Assembly (NCBI RefSeq): GCF_003602095.1
Contig: NZ_RAHH01000009.1
Location: 1-64,000, forward strand
Source: Rahnella woolbedingensis
Lineage (GTDB): Bacteria; Pseudomonadota; Gammaproteobacteria; Enterobacterales; Enterobacteriaceae
DNA: 64,000 bases
Direction: 5' to 3'
The notes beneath the pieces are model-generated. The model worked only from the letters and a program-made list of their open reading frames with translations. It was not told the DNA's origin and ran no database searches. The position numbers and the translations under genes were made by a program. Shown piece by piece: positions 54,885-64,000 of the stretch. Positions within the stretch are counted from its first letter, which is position 1. Every line of letters begins with the position of its first letter.

Positions 54885-55889
54885 TTATTTACGACTCAGA
54901 CGTCCACGACGGAACAGGTTGCGGCGGATACGGGTCAGCCCTGCTTTCGGTTTCCTGGGCTCATCAAGACAGGCCAGCACCAGCTCCAGCACGCGTTCAG
55001 CCACATCGCGGTGACGCTGCGCTACCGCCAGAACCGGACATTCGAGGAAATCGAGCAGCTCGTTATCGCCGAAGGTGGCAATCGCCAGATCGACCGGCAA
55101 ACGCCCTTCCGTTTTCAGCGTAACGTCCATCACGCCCTGCAAAAGCTGGAATGAGGTGGTAAATAACGCCTGCGGCATGGGGTTGGTTTTCAGCCATTCG
55201 GCAAAAACGACGGCAGCCGATTCGCGATCGTACGCATTCGCATACAAATATTTTGGCTGACGGGGATCTTCAGCCCATGCCTGACGGAATCCCTGTTCGC
55301 GCAGGAAACTCACTGATAACTCTGGCAGTGCGCCAAGATAGAGTACCGATTCAGCAGGAAATGTCCGCAGCTCCTGCGCCAGCATCAGGGCGTCTTCCTG
55401 ATCGGCCCCGACCACGCTGATGAAATGCTCAGGATCCAGGGCGCGGTCAAGCGCAATGATCGGAAAATCATCGTTCGCCCAGCGCTGATAGAATGGATGT
55501 TCCGGTGGCAAAGACGTGGAAATAATGATCGCATCGACCTGACGTTGCAGAAGATGTTCGATGCAACGCATTTCATTATCAGGCTGATCTTCAGAGCAGG
55601 CGATCAGCAGCTGATAGCCGCGCTGACGGGCCTGACGCTCAAGGAAATTGGCAATTTTGGTATAGCTGGTGTTTTCCAGATCAGGGATCACCAGACCAAT
55701 AGAGCGGGTACGACCAGCGCGCAAACCCGCTGCCACCGCGTTCGGGTGATAGTTATGTTCCTTCACGACAGCCATGACTTTCTCGACTGTCTTATCGCTG
55801 ACACGATACTGTTTCGCCTTGCCATTAATCACATAACTGGCAGTGGTACGCGAAACGCCCGCTAACCTCGCGATCTCATCCAGCTTCAC
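54885..55889 (-). CDS. cra: Catabolite repressor/activator Cra (FruR)
   Basis: LacI-family global regulator that senses fructose-1-phosphate or fructose-1,6-bisphosphate and sets the balance between glycolysis and gluconeogenesis. The 334-residue product has the N-terminal helix-turn-helix ([21 protein letters not shown]) and hinge, then a periplasmic-binding-protein-like effector domain ([22 protein letters not shown] onward). The start codon is GTG at 55889 with SD AAGGGG, as in E. coli. It lies between ilvH and mraZ in its usual place. Confidence 0.97.
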   Translation of the reverse strand: MKLDEIARLAGVSRTTASYVINGKAKQYRVSDKTVEKVMAVVKEHNYHPNAVAAGLRAGRTRSIGLVIPDLENTSYTKIANFLERQARQRGYQLLIACSEDQPDNEMRCIEHLLQRQVDAIIISTSLPPEHPFYQRWANDDFPIIALDRALDPEHFISVVGADQEDALMLAQELRTFPAESVLYLGALPELSVSFLREQGFRQAWAEDPRQPKYLYANAYDRESAAVVFAEWLKTNPMPQALFTTSFQLLQGVMDVTLKTEGRLPVDLAIATFGDNELLDFLECPVLAVAQRHRDVAERVLELVLACLDEPRKPKAGLTRIRRNLFRRGRLSRK

Positions 55890-55987
55890 TGAGCAAACCC
55901 CTTAATAAAGATAATGCTTTATCTAACCGCAGAAGCCCCTGCCGGGCAAGGTGTTTTACCGAATCGCTTCACCTGATTCGCAAAAAA

Positions 55988-56015
55988 GAAAGCCCGACGT
56001 CAAAGTCGGGCTTTC
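55988..56015 (-). terminator. Rho-independent terminator of ilvIH
   Basis: GAAAGCCCGAC (55988-55998) pairs with GTCGGGCTTTC (56005-56015), followed on the minus strand by TTTTTT. It lies about 40 nt past the ilvH stop. Confidence 0.92.
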
Positions 56016-56056
56016 AGTGAGCAAACAAAAGTTACATCTTGCTGATTATTTACGCT

Positions 56057-56548
56057 TTAACGCATGATTTTATCGCCACGCGAAACACCGACTACGCCGG
56101 AACGTGCCACTTCGACAATTTCAGCTACGTCGCGAATGCTGGCTAAAAATGCGTCAAGCTTGTCACTGGTTCCCGCAAGCTGAACGGTGTAAAGCGTTGG
56201 GGTAACATCCACAATCTGCCCGCGGAAAATCTCGGTGGAACGTTTCACTTCTTCACGGCCATAACCGGATGCCTGCACCTTCACCAGCATGATTTCACGC
56301 TCAACGTGAGCGCCCTGCACCAGTTCAGTCACACGCAGCACGTCCACCAACTTGTGTAGCTGCTTTTCGATTTGCTCGAGCACCTTGGCATCACCGACGG
56401 TCTGAATGGTCATGCGCGACAGAGTTGGATCGTCCGTCGGTGCTACGGTCAGGCTTTCAATGTTGTAGCCACGCTGAGAGAACAGGCCGACTACGCGGGA
56501 CAACGCGCCCGATTCGTTTTCCAGTAATACTGATAAAATCCGGCGCAT
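56057..56548 (-). CDS. ilvH: Acetolactate synthase III regulatory (small) subunit
   Basis: Gives valine feedback control to IlvI. The 163-residue product has the N-terminal ACT domain ([33 protein letters not shown]) with the valine-site residues and the C-terminal small-subunit domain. The ATG at 56548 gives the E. coli length; an in-frame start ten codons earlier lies inside ilvI. It starts 2 nt after the ilvI stop. Confidence 0.96.
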   Translation of the reverse strand: MRRILSVLLENESGALSRVVGLFSQRGYNIESLTVAPTDDPTLSRMTIQTVGDAKVLEQIEKQLHKLVDVLRVTELVQGAHVEREIMLVKVQASGYGREEVKRSTEIFRGQIVDVTPTLYTVQLAGTSDKLDAFLASIRDVAEIVEVARSGVVGVSRGDKIMR

Positions 56549-56550
56549 GA

Positions 56551-58269
56551 TCAGGTCCTCTCCGTTTTGCTTAACCACATTTCGTCCATCGCACCGCCAC
56601 GGATGTGCATCGGGTAAACGTGTTCTGTTTCATCTATGCTGATATCCACAAATACCAGACGATTTTTCTGTTCCAGCGCCAGCGCCAGTTTGCTTTCCAG
56701 CTCATCCGGCGTGCGGATTGCAATACCCACGTGGCCGTAAGCTTCAGCCAGTTTCACGAAATCAGGCAGCGATTGCATGTAGGACTGGGAATGGCGACCG
56801 GAGTAAATCATGTCCTGCCACTGCTTCACCATGCCGAGGTAACCGTTGTTCAGGTTCACCACGATCACCGGTAAATCGTATTGCAGCGCAGTCGACAGTT
56901 CCTGAATGTTCATCTGAATACTGCCGTCACCGGTTACGCAAATCACCGTTTCATCCGGCAGGCCGAGTTTCACACCCAGCGCGGCTGGCAGACCAAAGCC
57001 CATCGTGCCCAGACCGCCGGAGTTGATCCAGTGGCGCGGCTTGTCGAATTTGTAATACAGCGCAGCAAACATCTGATGCTGGCCGACGTCGGACGTCACA
57101 TAGGCCTCGCCTTTGGTCAGACGGTGCAATGTTTCGATAACCGCCTGAGGCTTGATGGTGCCGGTATTTTTGTCATAGCTCAGGCATTCACGCCCACGCC
57201 AGTTTTCGATATTTTGCCACCAGTCGCGAAGTGCATCGAATTCCTGCTTCTCATCGCTTTGCGCCAGCAGTTCCAGCATCTGAACCAATGTTTGTTTCGC
57301 GTCGCCGACAATCGGGATATCCGCATTCACGGTTTTGGAGATTGACGTCGGGTCGATATCAATGTGCATGACCGTCGCATTCGGGCAGTATTTCGCCAGA
57401 TTATTAGTAGTACGGTCGTCGAAGCGCACACCCACGCCGAAAATCAGATCCGCGTTGTGCATCGCCATATTGGCTTCGTAAGTGCCGTGCATACCCAGCA
57501 TGCCCAGACTCTGACGATGAGTGCCCGGGAAAGCGCCAAGCCCCATCAGGGAACTGGTCACCGGCAGATTCAGTTTCTCTGCCAGCTGGAGCAACTCAGC
57601 ATCACACTCAGAATTGATCGCACCACCGCCGACGTACAGCACCGGTTTTTTAGCCGCCAGTAAGGTTTGCACGGCGCGTTTCATTTGCCCGCGATGACCT
57701 TGCACCGTCGGGTTGTAGGAGCGCATCGCAACCTGTTCAGGATAGGCGTAAGGGAGTTTGACCTGCGGATTTACCACGTCTTTTGGCAAGTCGACCACCA
57801 CCGGACCAGGACGGCCGGTAGACGCCAGATAAAACGCTTTTTTCAGTACAGTCGGAATATCTTCCGCGCGTTTTACCAGAAAACTGTGTTTCACCACCGG
57901 GCGGGAGATCCCCACCATGTCGCATTCCTGGAACGCGTCATACCCAATGAGTGAACTGTGAACCTGGCCTGATAGCACCACCAGCGGAATGGAATCCATA
58001 TAAGCCGTGGCAATACCGGTGATAGCATTGGTTGCGCCGGGACCGGAAGTCACCAGCACCACGCCCACGTCACCCGTGGCGCGCGCATAACCGTCAGCCA
58101 TATGAACAGCACCCTGTTCATGTCTCACCAGCACATGATCTATCCCACCGACCGTATGCAGGGCATCATAGATATCCAACACCGCTCCGCCGGGATAACC
58201 GAATACGTGCTTAACGCCCTGGTCGATTAACGACCGGACGACCATCTCGGCTCCTGACAACATCTCCAT
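56551..58269 (-). CDS. ilvI: Acetolactate synthase III catalytic (large) subunit
   Basis: Thiamine-diphosphate and FAD enzyme for the first common step of branched-chain amino acid synthesis. The 572-residue product has the ThDP glutamate region [19 protein letters not shown], the FAD-binding middle domain and the ThDP motif [36 protein letters not shown] is 8 nt before the ATG at 58269. In E. coli the operon depends on Lrp. Confidence 0.97.
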   Translation of the reverse strand: MEMLSGAEMVVRSLIDQGVKHVFGYPGGAVLDIYDALHTVGGIDHVLVRHEQGAVHMADGYARATGDVGVVLVTSGPGATNAITGIATAYMDSIPLVVLSGQVHSSLIGYDAFQECDMVGISRPVVKHSFLVKRAEDIPTVLKKAFYLASTGRPGPVVVDLPKDVVNPQVKLPYAYPEQVAMRSYNPTVQGHRGQMKRAVQTLLAAKKPVLYVGGGAINSECDAELLQLAEKLNLPVTSSLMGLGAFPGTHRQSLGMLGMHGTYEANMAMHNADLIFGVGVRFDDRTTNNLAKYCPNATVMHIDIDPTSISKTVNADIPIVGDAKQTLVQMLELLAQSDEKQEFDALRDWWQNIENWRGRECLSYDKNTGTIKPQAVIETLHRLTKGEAYVTSDVGQHQMFAALYYKFDKPRHWINSGGLGTMGFGLPAALGVKLGLPDETVICVTGDGSIQMNIQELSTALQYDLPVIVVNLNNGYLGMVKQWQDMIYSGRHSQSYMQSLPDFVKLAEAYGHVGIAIRTPDELESKLALALEQKNRLVFVDISIDETEHVYPMHIRGGAMDEMWLSKTERT

Positions 58270-58689
58270 GGTTTTGCCTCCAGGCTTTTTGCTTCTTCTA
58301 TAGGATGACTTTTTATTTCAGCTAGCTGTTCTATCAGGCAACGACTTACGGGTAAATCGCTGAATTTTAGGACTTTCTATCGGGATTAAAAAACCCTGCT
58401 GTTCTTATTGGCGTTCACGAATCTAACTCAGTACCTTAGCGTCAGAATCTGAGTCAGGCAAACGCCAAAAAGAGTCAGTAAATGTCGTTATATCGGCTCG
58501 CACTGCCTTCATTCTTCTGCCCGGCACAAAACACTGCCTGAGCGTAACAACCAGTCAGAAATATCAGGAAGGCCCGAAAAATTACAGTATTAAATTATGT
58601 CCGTGACGGGCGTAAAAATGAGGATGAACCGGCAGACACATGTTCGCCGGTGATTGTGCAGGGAAAACGGGAAACAGTTCGGGAAGGAA
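58270..58689. other. ilvIH upstream regulatory region
   Basis: A 420-nt gap between ilvI and the acyl-CoA ligase gene, with no ORF. In E. coli the equivalent DNA holds several Lrp sites. I see a near-repeat of 13 bp (58419-58431 and 58445-58457, two mismatches, 26-bp period) but no certain promoter. A short stem ACCGGC/GCCGGT (58629-58653) lies past the ligase gene end without a clear T-tract. Confidence 0.45.
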
Positions 58690-60486
58690 TTACTCGCGAT
58701 ACAGTTGGTCGATTTCTTTCTGGTAACGGCTGAAGATTATTTTGCGTCGCAGCTTGAGCGTCGGCGTCAGCTCGCCGTCTTCCATCGTGAAAGGCTTGGT
58801 CAGCAGCACAAATTTTTTCACCTGCTCAAAACCGGCCAGCTCGTGCTGTATCTCGCGAAGCTGATGCGCAAAAAGTGAAATGATTTGCTCGTTTTTAACC
58901 AGACCGGTGCGGTTGAGATAATCGATATGGTGATTCTGCGCGTAAGCGTTCAGCACATCAAAATCAGGAACAATCAGCGCCGAAACAAAATGACGTTCAT
59001 CGGCGATAACCGCCGCCTGCTCAATATAACGATCCTGTACCAGCGTGCCTTCGATGCGCTGCGGCGCGATGTATTTGCCGCCCGAGGTCTTCATCAGATC
59101 CTTCAGCCGTTCGGTGATAAACACATTGCCTTCGGCGTCCATTTTCCCGGCATCGCCGGTTTTAAACCAGCCATCAGCGGTAAAACTGGCCGCCGTTTCC
59201 CCGGGCTTATTGAAATAACCGCGCAACAGCGTCGGCCCGCGGACCTGGATCTCGTTCTCTTCGCCAATACGCACTTCAATCTCGGGTAACGCTGTACCGA
59301 CCGAACCGAAGCGGAAATCGTTCTCTTCCCAACAGGTGACGGTCGCGCAGGTTTCGGTCAGGCCATAACCGTATTTGATTTTCAAACCAAGCGATTCGAA
59401 AAACAGAATCACGTTGTCGTCCAGACTGGCGCCCGCTGCCGGCAGAAAGCGTAAATTGCCGCCCAGCAGATTGCGCAGTTTTTTCAGCACCAGCTTATCC
59501 GCGATAAAGTGCGACACCAAAAGCCAGAAGGGATAACGCGCTTTACGGCGTTCAGTCAGAAACTTCTCTTTGCCCTGCGCGACGGCCCAGTGAAACAGCC
59601 GTTTTTTGATGCTTCCGGCACGGGCCACTTTGTCGTGAATGGCGCTGAAGACTTTTTCATAGAAACGCGGAACGGCGCACATCACCGTCGGTTTCACCGC
59701 CTGCAATGCATCGCGCACGAGATCGGTTTCACGCAGGAAAACATTCTGCGCGCCGCAGTGCATGACGAAGAAACTCCAGGCGCGCTCAAAAACATGAGCC
59801 AGGGGCAGGAAGCATAGCGAAACATCGCGGTCAGAAATGCTCAGGCGTTTTTCATGCTGCTTAAGCTGCGTCGCCATACTGATGTAATCCAGCATCACGC
59901 CTTTCGCTTCACCCGTGGTTCCCGAGGTGTAAATCAGCGTAAAGAGGTCGCTGAGCTGGCAGGCGTTAACCCGCGCCTCACGTTCAGCCGCCAGAGCGTG
60001 GTCCTGAGGAACAATGCCTGAAACATGCCGGGCAATGGGCACACCACGTAAATCCACGTCGTTATCGAGCACAAAAATATGCTTCAGCTGCGGGCACAAT
60101 TCACGCAATGCCACCGCCGCATCGTATTGACTCTGTCCGACAACGAACAAAATACGGATATCAGCGTCATTAAGCACATAGGCTGACTGCGCGGGCGTAT
60201 TGGTCGCATACACGGGTACAGTGACGGCACGTAACTGCAAAATCGCCAGATCGGTCATCGCCCAGGCGATGGAGTTATTTCCGCAAATAGCGATCCGTTC
60301 CTGAACACCCACGTTTTCCTGCAGTAAAACGTCGGACAGCGCATCGACTTTTTCCCCAAGCTCACGCCAGGTGAGCGCGCTTTCTGCCACAGGCGACCAT
60401 TCACGGAATGCGATATTTTCAGCACGGCTGATAACTTGCTGGCGAAAACGGGTGATCAGATGGTAGTCATTTAAGGTTGGATTCAT
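58690..60486 (-). CDS. AMP-forming acyl-CoA synthetase/ligase (long-chain fatty acid type)
   Basis: A 598-residue member of the ANL adenylating family. The ATP P-loop YTSGTTGEAKGVM, the FLPLAHVFER motif of long-chain acyl-CoA synthetases, the YGYGLTETCATVT adenylate motif, the hinge-region TGDAGKMDAEGNVFITERLKDLMKTSGGKYIAP and a catalytic C-terminal lysine in TPTLKLRRK are present. It resembles the FadD15-like group rather than E. coli FadD; there is no signal or membrane segment. The acid substrate is not known. It sits alone between ilvI and leuO, where E. coli has no gene. Confidence 0.88.
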   Translation of the reverse strand: MNPTLNDYHLITRFRQQVISRAENIAFREWSPVAESALTWRELGEKVDALSDVLLQENVGVQERIAICGNNSIAWAMTDLAILQLRAVTVPVYATNTPAQSAYVLNDADIRILFVVGQSQYDAAVALRELCPQLKHIFVLDNDVDLRGVPIARHVSGIVPQDHALAAEREARVNACQLSDLFTLIYTSGTTGEAKGVMLDYISMATQLKQHEKRLSISDRDVSLCFLPLAHVFERAWSFFVMHCGAQNVFLRETDLVRDALQAVKPTVMCAVPRFYEKVFSAIHDKVARAGSIKKRLFHWAVAQGKEKFLTERRKARYPFWLLVSHFIADKLVLKKLRNLLGGNLRFLPAAGASLDDNVILFFESLGLKIKYGYGLTETCATVTCWEENDFRFGSVGTALPEIEVRIGEENEIQVRGPTLLRGYFNKPGETAASFTADGWFKTGDAGKMDAEGNVFITERLKDLMKTSGGKYIAPQRIEGTLVQDRYIEQAAVIADERHFVSALIVPDFDVLNAYAQNHHIDYLNRTGLVKNEQIISLFAHQLREIQHELAGFEQVKKFVLLTKPFTMEDGELTPTLKLRRKIIFSRYQKEIDQLYRE

Positions 60487-60781
60487 TGAGCGTCTATACC
60501 GGCGTCCAGTGCAATCAGATAAGGGAGGGAGCTGACTGCATTGCTCTGTTACAAAGATTTAACGCAGTCTACCGGCAAATATTGCACGGCGAAATCAAAT
60601 TGTAGAAGCAAAACGGCTCTTTTGGAAAAACGGACGGAGGGATTCAGGAATGAAAAAAACCTGCCTAGCTTTAACGAGGAGCAAAAACCAGGCAGGATAA
60701 AAAACCACAAATAAAACCATAACTAGCCATTTTTACTGCGCAATCAGCCACAGTAAAAATGGGATGTACCAGAGTGACCCG
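60487..60781. other. leuO downstream region with two hairpins
   Basis: A 295-nt gap. It holds the leuO terminator (60653-60696) and, between it and the leuO stop, a perfect 12-bp AT-rich stem (60727-60738 with 60751-60762, 12-nt loop). The rest upstream of the ligase gene presumably holds its promoter; no clear element was seen. Confidence 0.5.
60653..60696 (-). terminator. Terminator of leuO
   Basis: CCTGCCT (60660-60666) pairs with AGGCAGG (60690-60696); on the minus strand the stem is followed by seven T (60653-60659 on plus). The loop is long (23 nt). Confidence 0.7.
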
Positions 60782-61741
60782 CTATAAAGACAGAATGCAT
60801 TGGCTTAATAACGACTTCATCCACATATTGCCTTTATCTTTACTGGAAGATTCATGCCATGACAGATAACAGGTCAGGCTGTTCTTCATCCAGGGTAAAG
60901 GGATAACGGACAGATTTAATATTCCGGCGCTCGATTGAGCAATCCAGCGCGGTACCAGTGCGACCATATCTGTTTTCGAAACAATTTCCATTACACTGGA
61001 AAGATCCGTTCCCTGATAAGCAATCAGCGAATGCATTTCAGGGTCATCATAATAAGGTGAACTGAATGAATAAAAACGATCCAACATCATTACGGCATGT
61101 TTTTCTTTCAGATATTTTTCATCTGACATATGCGGACTGATACGGGGATGTTTTTGTGCCGCTACCAGCACCAGCTCATCATTAAATAAAGCCTGATTAC
61201 AAAAATCCGGGCGATCGAATTTACGATAGCTGATCATGAATTCAATATTCTGATAACGTAACTGATGCTCAATATTGTCGTTCACAATTGTTTGCAATTT
61301 AATACTGACATCAGTTGATAAAGCATCGACCGCATTCAGTACCTGCGAAGTTAATCGTTTATCCAGCGGACTGCAAATTGCCACATTGAACTCACGAATA
61401 CTCACGTTAGGATCAAAACCAGCTCCCGGGAGTTCGTTCATCACCAGTTGCAGCGCCTGGCGGATCGGGCCAAATAACTGGCGCGCACGCATGGTTGGCT
61501 GGATGCCGCGGCCAAAGCGGACAAATAAATCATCATTGAACATGATTTTTAACCGGGCAACGGCGTTACTCACCGCAGGTTGGGACATTCCCAACATATT
61601 GGCCGCACGAGTAATGTTTTGTAATTGCATAACGGCATCAAATACCGTTAACAAATTCAAATCAACATTGCGAAGATGCGTATCCGCTTCAGTAGGTTTA
61701 GTTTGATTATCTGTCGTCAGATCAGACATTACATTTCCCAT
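60782..61741 (-). CDS. leuO: LysR-family regulator LeuO
   Basis: Global regulator that opposes H-NS silencing. The 319-residue product has the LysR helix-turn-helix ([40 protein letters not shown], about residues 26-65) preceded by the extended N-terminal tail typical of LeuO, and a substrate-binding-like C-terminal domain. The N-terminal third is nearly identical to E. coli LeuO, the effector domain less so. The ATG at 61741 has SD GAGGT 7 nt upstream; ATG 61729 is an alternative. Divergent from leuLABCD, the standard arrangement. Confidence 0.93.
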   Translation of the reverse strand: MGNVMSDLTTDNQTKPTEADTHLRNVDLNLLTVFDAVMQLQNITRAANMLGMSQPAVSNAVARLKIMFNDDLFVRFGRGIQPTMRARQLFGPIRQALQLVMNELPGAGFDPNVSIREFNVAICSPLDKRLTSQVLNAVDALSTDVSIKLQTIVNDNIEHQLRYQNIEFMISYRKFDRPDFCNQALFNDELVLVAAQKHPRISPHMSDEKYLKEKHAVMMLDRFYSFSSPYYDDPEMHSLIAYQGTDLSSVMEIVSKTDMVALVPRWIAQSSAGILNLSVIPLPWMKNSLTCYLSWHESSSKDKGNMWMKSLLSQCILSL

Positions 61742-62306
61742 TCAAGATACCTCAACCTGCTTAAGACTGATTATCTTTAATTATTTGTTTTATTTAAAAT
61801 GGCACCGGAATGAATTCTGACATACAGAAGACCGGCGGATAAACTCGGTACTTTAATGCGTTCCTAATTTCGGAAAGAAATCGACTCTCATTTCCAATAA
61901 TCAGAAAGTTAAATGCTATCTTCATTTCGCTAGGGTGAAGCTGATGATATAGAACGATAAAATGTTTATAGAAACAACATGCGAAAAATGAATAATAAGT
62001 TAAGCCGCGCTAAATCATTTCCAACCTATTGTATTAAATAGTTTATTCCTTCCACACGAGAAAGGTAGTGTCCATTTTTGGACTGCTTTTTTCTCTCTAC
62101 ACCCACCCGGATGAACAAAAATCTTCATTCCAGATACATTTAGAAAAGTAGTGTTTAATGCTAAATGAGATGAACTATCATTTTTGCAATTTACTGGAAT
62201 TTCCACACAGTGAAGTGTTGACATACCGCACACATTCCCGTATCACTTTAAGCACTGTTTGAACGATGTCCGTTCTGACCACCCCATTACGAGAAGCTGA
62301 AAACAC
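61742..62306. other. leuO-leuL divergent AT-rich regulatory region
   Basis: A 565-nt AT-rich non-coding region. Its right end holds the leu promoter (62218-62246); the leuO promoter should lie in the left part but is not clear. In E. coli this DNA is silenced by H-NS and activated by LeuO. A 72-codon minus-strand frame inside it lacks support. Confidence 0.55.
62218..62246 (+). promoter_or_regulatory. leu operon promoter
   Basis: TTGACA (62218-62223, perfect -35), 17-nt spacer, TATCAC (62241-62246, -10). The predicted start near 62253 is about 54 nt before the leader peptide gene. Confidence 0.75.
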
Positions 62307-62390
62307 ATGTTCATGATGACCCGTCTCCTAGGCCTACTACTCAACGCAGAAAATTTGCGCGGTAAGCCAGTGGGCGAAAATCAAAACTGA
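62307..62390 (+). CDS. leuL: leu operon leader peptide
   Basis: A 27-codon reading frame beginning MFMMTRLLGLLLN, with five leucine codons in a span of six (CTC CTA GGC CTA CTA CTC), three of them the rare CTA. It ends 22 nt before a strong terminator hairpin. Ribosome stalling on the leucine codons when Leu-tRNA is scarce should prevent the terminator from forming. The start may be ATG 62307, 62313 or 62316. The NAENLRG stretch parallels NASSLRG of E. coli LeuL. Confidence 0.9.
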   Translation: MFMMTRLLGLLLNAENLRGKPVGENQN

Positions 62391-62411
62391 TTTTAACTTC
62401 CACAGACAATA

Positions 62412-62440
62412 AACCCGCGCCGATGCGCGGGTTTTTTTTT
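62412..62440 (+). terminator. leu attenuator terminator
   Basis: AACCCGCGC (62412-62420) pairs with GCGCGGGTT (62425-62433) and runs into nine T. It lies between leuL and leuA and is the conditional terminator of leucine attenuation. Confidence 0.93.
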
Positions 62441-62483
62441 ACCTCCGCAGGGCGCGAAAATAGAAGCAGACAAGGAACAACCC

Positions 62484-64000
62484 ATGAGCGAGCAAGTCAT
62501 TATTTTCGATACCACGCTGCGTGACGGTGAACAGGCGTTACAGGCCAGCCTGAGTGTTAAAGAGAAGATTCAGATTGCAATGGCGCTGGAAAGAATGGGC
62601 GTTGACGTGATGGAAGTTGGCTTCCCGGTCTCGTCTCCTGGCGATTTCGAGTCTGTACAAACTATTGCGCGCCAGATTAAAAACAGCCGTGTTTGCGGTC
62701 TGGCTCGCTGCGTGGACGGCGATATCGACGCCGCGGCCGAAGCCTTACGTGTCGCAGAAGCTTTCCGTATCCACGTATTCCTGGCCACTTCTACCCTGCA
62801 CATTGAATCCAAACTGAAGCGTTCGTTTGATCAGGTGCTGGAGATGGCAACGCATTCCGTGAAGCGTGCCCGCAACTATACCGATGACGTCGAGTTCTCC
62901 TGCGAAGATGCCGGTCGTACGCCGCTGGATAACCTGTGCCGCGTCGTAGAAGCCGCAATCAAAGCTGGCGCGACCACCATTAACATTCCTGACACCGTCG
63001 GTTACACCACGCCGGTTCAGTTCGGCGGCATCATCACGAATCTGTATGAACGTGTGCCTAACATTGATAAAGCGATTATCTCCGTTCACTGCCACGACGA
63101 TCTGGGCATGGCGGTCGGTAACTCCATCGCCGCCATTCAGGCCGGTGCGCGTCAGGTTGAAGGGACGCTGAACGGTATCGGCGAACGCGCCGGTAACACT
63201 GCGCTGGAAGAAGTGATCATGGCGATCCGCACCCGCAGCGACTACATGAACGTTCACACCAACATCAATCACAAAGAAATTTACCGCACCAGCCAGATTG
63301 TCAGCCAGATTACCAACATGCCGATCCCGGGCAACAAAGCGATTGTCGGCTCAAACGCCTTCGCACACTCCTCCGGTATCCATCAGGACGGCGTGCTGAA
63401 AAACCGTGAAAACTACGAAATCATGACCCCGGAATCTATCGGTCTGAATCAGGTGCAACTGAACCTGACTTCCCGCTCCGGTCGTGCTGCCGTTAAGCAT
63501 CGTATGGAAGAAATGGGCTACAAAGAAGCCGATTACAATCTGGATCATCTGTATGCCGCGTTCCTGAAGCTGGCTGACAAAAAAGGGCAGGTTTTCGACT
63601 ACGATTTAGAAGCACTGGTCTTCATCAGTAAGCAGCAGGAAGAGCCTGAATTCTACCGTCTGGATAATTTCAGCGTGCAGTCCGGCTCCAAAATTACCGC
63701 CACCGCGTCAGTCAACCTGTCCTGCGGCGAAGAAATTATCACCGAAGCCGCCACCGGCAACGGTCCGGTTGATGCCGTCTATCAGGCTATCAACCGCATC
63801 ACCGGCTATCAGATTGAACTGGTGAAATACCAACTGAGCGCGAAAGGCCAGGGCCGCGATGCACTGGGTCAGGTAGACGTGGTTGTCTCCTTCAATGGCC
63901 GCCGTTTCCACGGTGTCGGTCTGGCGACGGACATAGTGGAATCTTCCGCTAAAGCGATGGTGCACGTACTGAATAACATCTGGCGCAGCAAACAAGTTGA
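62484..64000 (+). CDS. leuA: 2-isopropylmalate synthase (partial, 3' end outside the window)
   Basis: First committed step of leucine synthesis: condenses 2-ketoisovalerate with acetyl-CoA. About 505 codons are present and the frame is still open at the right edge; E. coli LeuA has 523. The HMGL-like TIM barrel starts [19 protein letters not shown] with the metal-binding Asp and later [24 protein letters not shown] and the start of the C-terminal leucine-binding regulatory domain (about residue 390 on) follow. SD AAGGAAC is 7 nt before the ATG. Controlled by the leuL attenuator. Confidence 0.97.
   Translation, partial: MSEQVIIFDTTLRDGEQALQASLSVKEKIQIAMALERMGVDVMEVGFPVSSPGDFESVQTIARQIKNSRVCGLARCVDGDIDAAAEALRVAEAFRIHVFLATSTLHIESKLKRSFDQVLEMATHSVKRARNYTDDVEFSCEDAGRTPLDNLCRVVEAAIKAGATTINIPDTVGYTTPVQFGGIITNLYERVPNIDKAIISVHCHDDLGMAVGNSIAAIQAGARQVEGTLNGIGERAGNTALEEVIMAIRTRSDYMNVHTNINHKEIYRTSQIVSQITNMPIPGNKAIVGSNAFAHSSGIHQDGVLKNRENYEIMTPESIGLNQVQLNLTSRSGRAAVKHRMEEMGYKEADYNLDHLYAAFLKLADKKGQVFDYDLEALVFISKQQEEPEFYRLDNFSVQSGSKITATASVNLSCGEEIITEAATGNGPVDAVYQAINRITGYQIELVKYQLSAKGQGRDALGQVDVVVSFNGRRFHGVGLATDIVESSAKAMVHVLNNIWRSKQV

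Noticed and set aside
54676-55014. 112-codon plus-strand ORF at the cra 3' end
   Set aside because: It runs antisense into cra, has a low-complexity arginine/serine tail and no SD; it looks like a chance frame.
60650-60700. A 16-codon plus-strand ORF (MKKTCLALT...) with a GGAGGG upstream
   Set aside because: It coincides exactly with the leuO terminator hairpin and its A-run, which explains the MKK start; there is no sign of coding conservation to judge from.
62015-62233. 72-codon minus-strand ORF in the leuO-leuL gap
   Set aside because: No SD, odd composition, and it overlaps the -35 box of the leu promoter; AT-rich regulatory DNA explains it better.

Overview
The window is chromosomal DNA from a gammaproteobacterium of the order Enterobacterales. 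Almost every protein is close to its Escherichia coli counterpart in length and motifs, and the gene order (hpt-cueO-yacC-speED, acnB, lpd-aceFE-pdhR-aroP, ampED/nadC/ppdD-hofBC-guaC-coaE, zapD-yacG-mutT-secA-secM-lpxC, the dcw cluster, cra-ilvHI, leuO-leuLA) is that of the E. coli leu-to-hpt region. Several features differ from E. coli: a DUF721/DciA-family gene between secM and lpxC, an acyl-CoA ligase between ilvI and leuO, and an unusual SecM arrest sequence. They point to the Yersiniaceae side (Rahnella/Serratia/Yersinia-like), but the genus cannot be fixed from the sequence alone.

Layout. 1-7.6 kb: purine salvage (hpt), copper detoxification (cueO with a CueR-type promoter), a PulS/OutS-like periplasmic protein (yacC), spermidine synthesis (speE-speD), an unrecognised outer-membrane barrel, a YddG-type exporter and yacL. 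7.6-18.5 kb: central carbon metabolism, with acnB, an IprA-like regulator and the pyruvate dehydrogenase genes pdhR-aceE-aceF-lpd, with a perfect PdhR operator in front of pdhR. 19-23 kb: aroP with a tandem TyrR-box region, then an accessory pair (GPH sugar symporter plus GH43 glycosidase). 23-32.4 kb: ampD-ampE divergent from nadC, the type IV pilin operon ppdD-hofB-hofC with a CRP-S-like site, guaC, the coaE-zapD-yacG run and mutT.

32.5-54.3 kb: a 22-kb stretch, nearly all on the minus strand, with secM-secA, lpxC and the full dcw cluster in canonical order (mraZ, rsmH, ftsL, ftsI, murE, murF, mraY, murD, ftsW, murG, murC, ddlB, ftsQ, ftsA, ftsZ). Most dcw genes overlap or abut. A promoter and 10-bp-spaced MraZ repeats lie ahead of mraZ. 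54.9-64 kb: cra, ilvH-ilvI, an AMP-forming acyl-CoA ligase, leuO, the leuL attenuation leader and leuA, which runs off the right edge.

No tRNA or rRNA gene, insertion sequence, prophage, CRISPR array or evident multi-gene undescribed system was found. The most interesting items are local: the divergent SecM stall motif, the DciA-family gene, the CRP-S-like site before the pilin operon, the unclassified outer-membrane barrel, the structured acnB leader and the inserted GPH/GH43 pair. Symbols rest on remembered family sequences, not on a database search.
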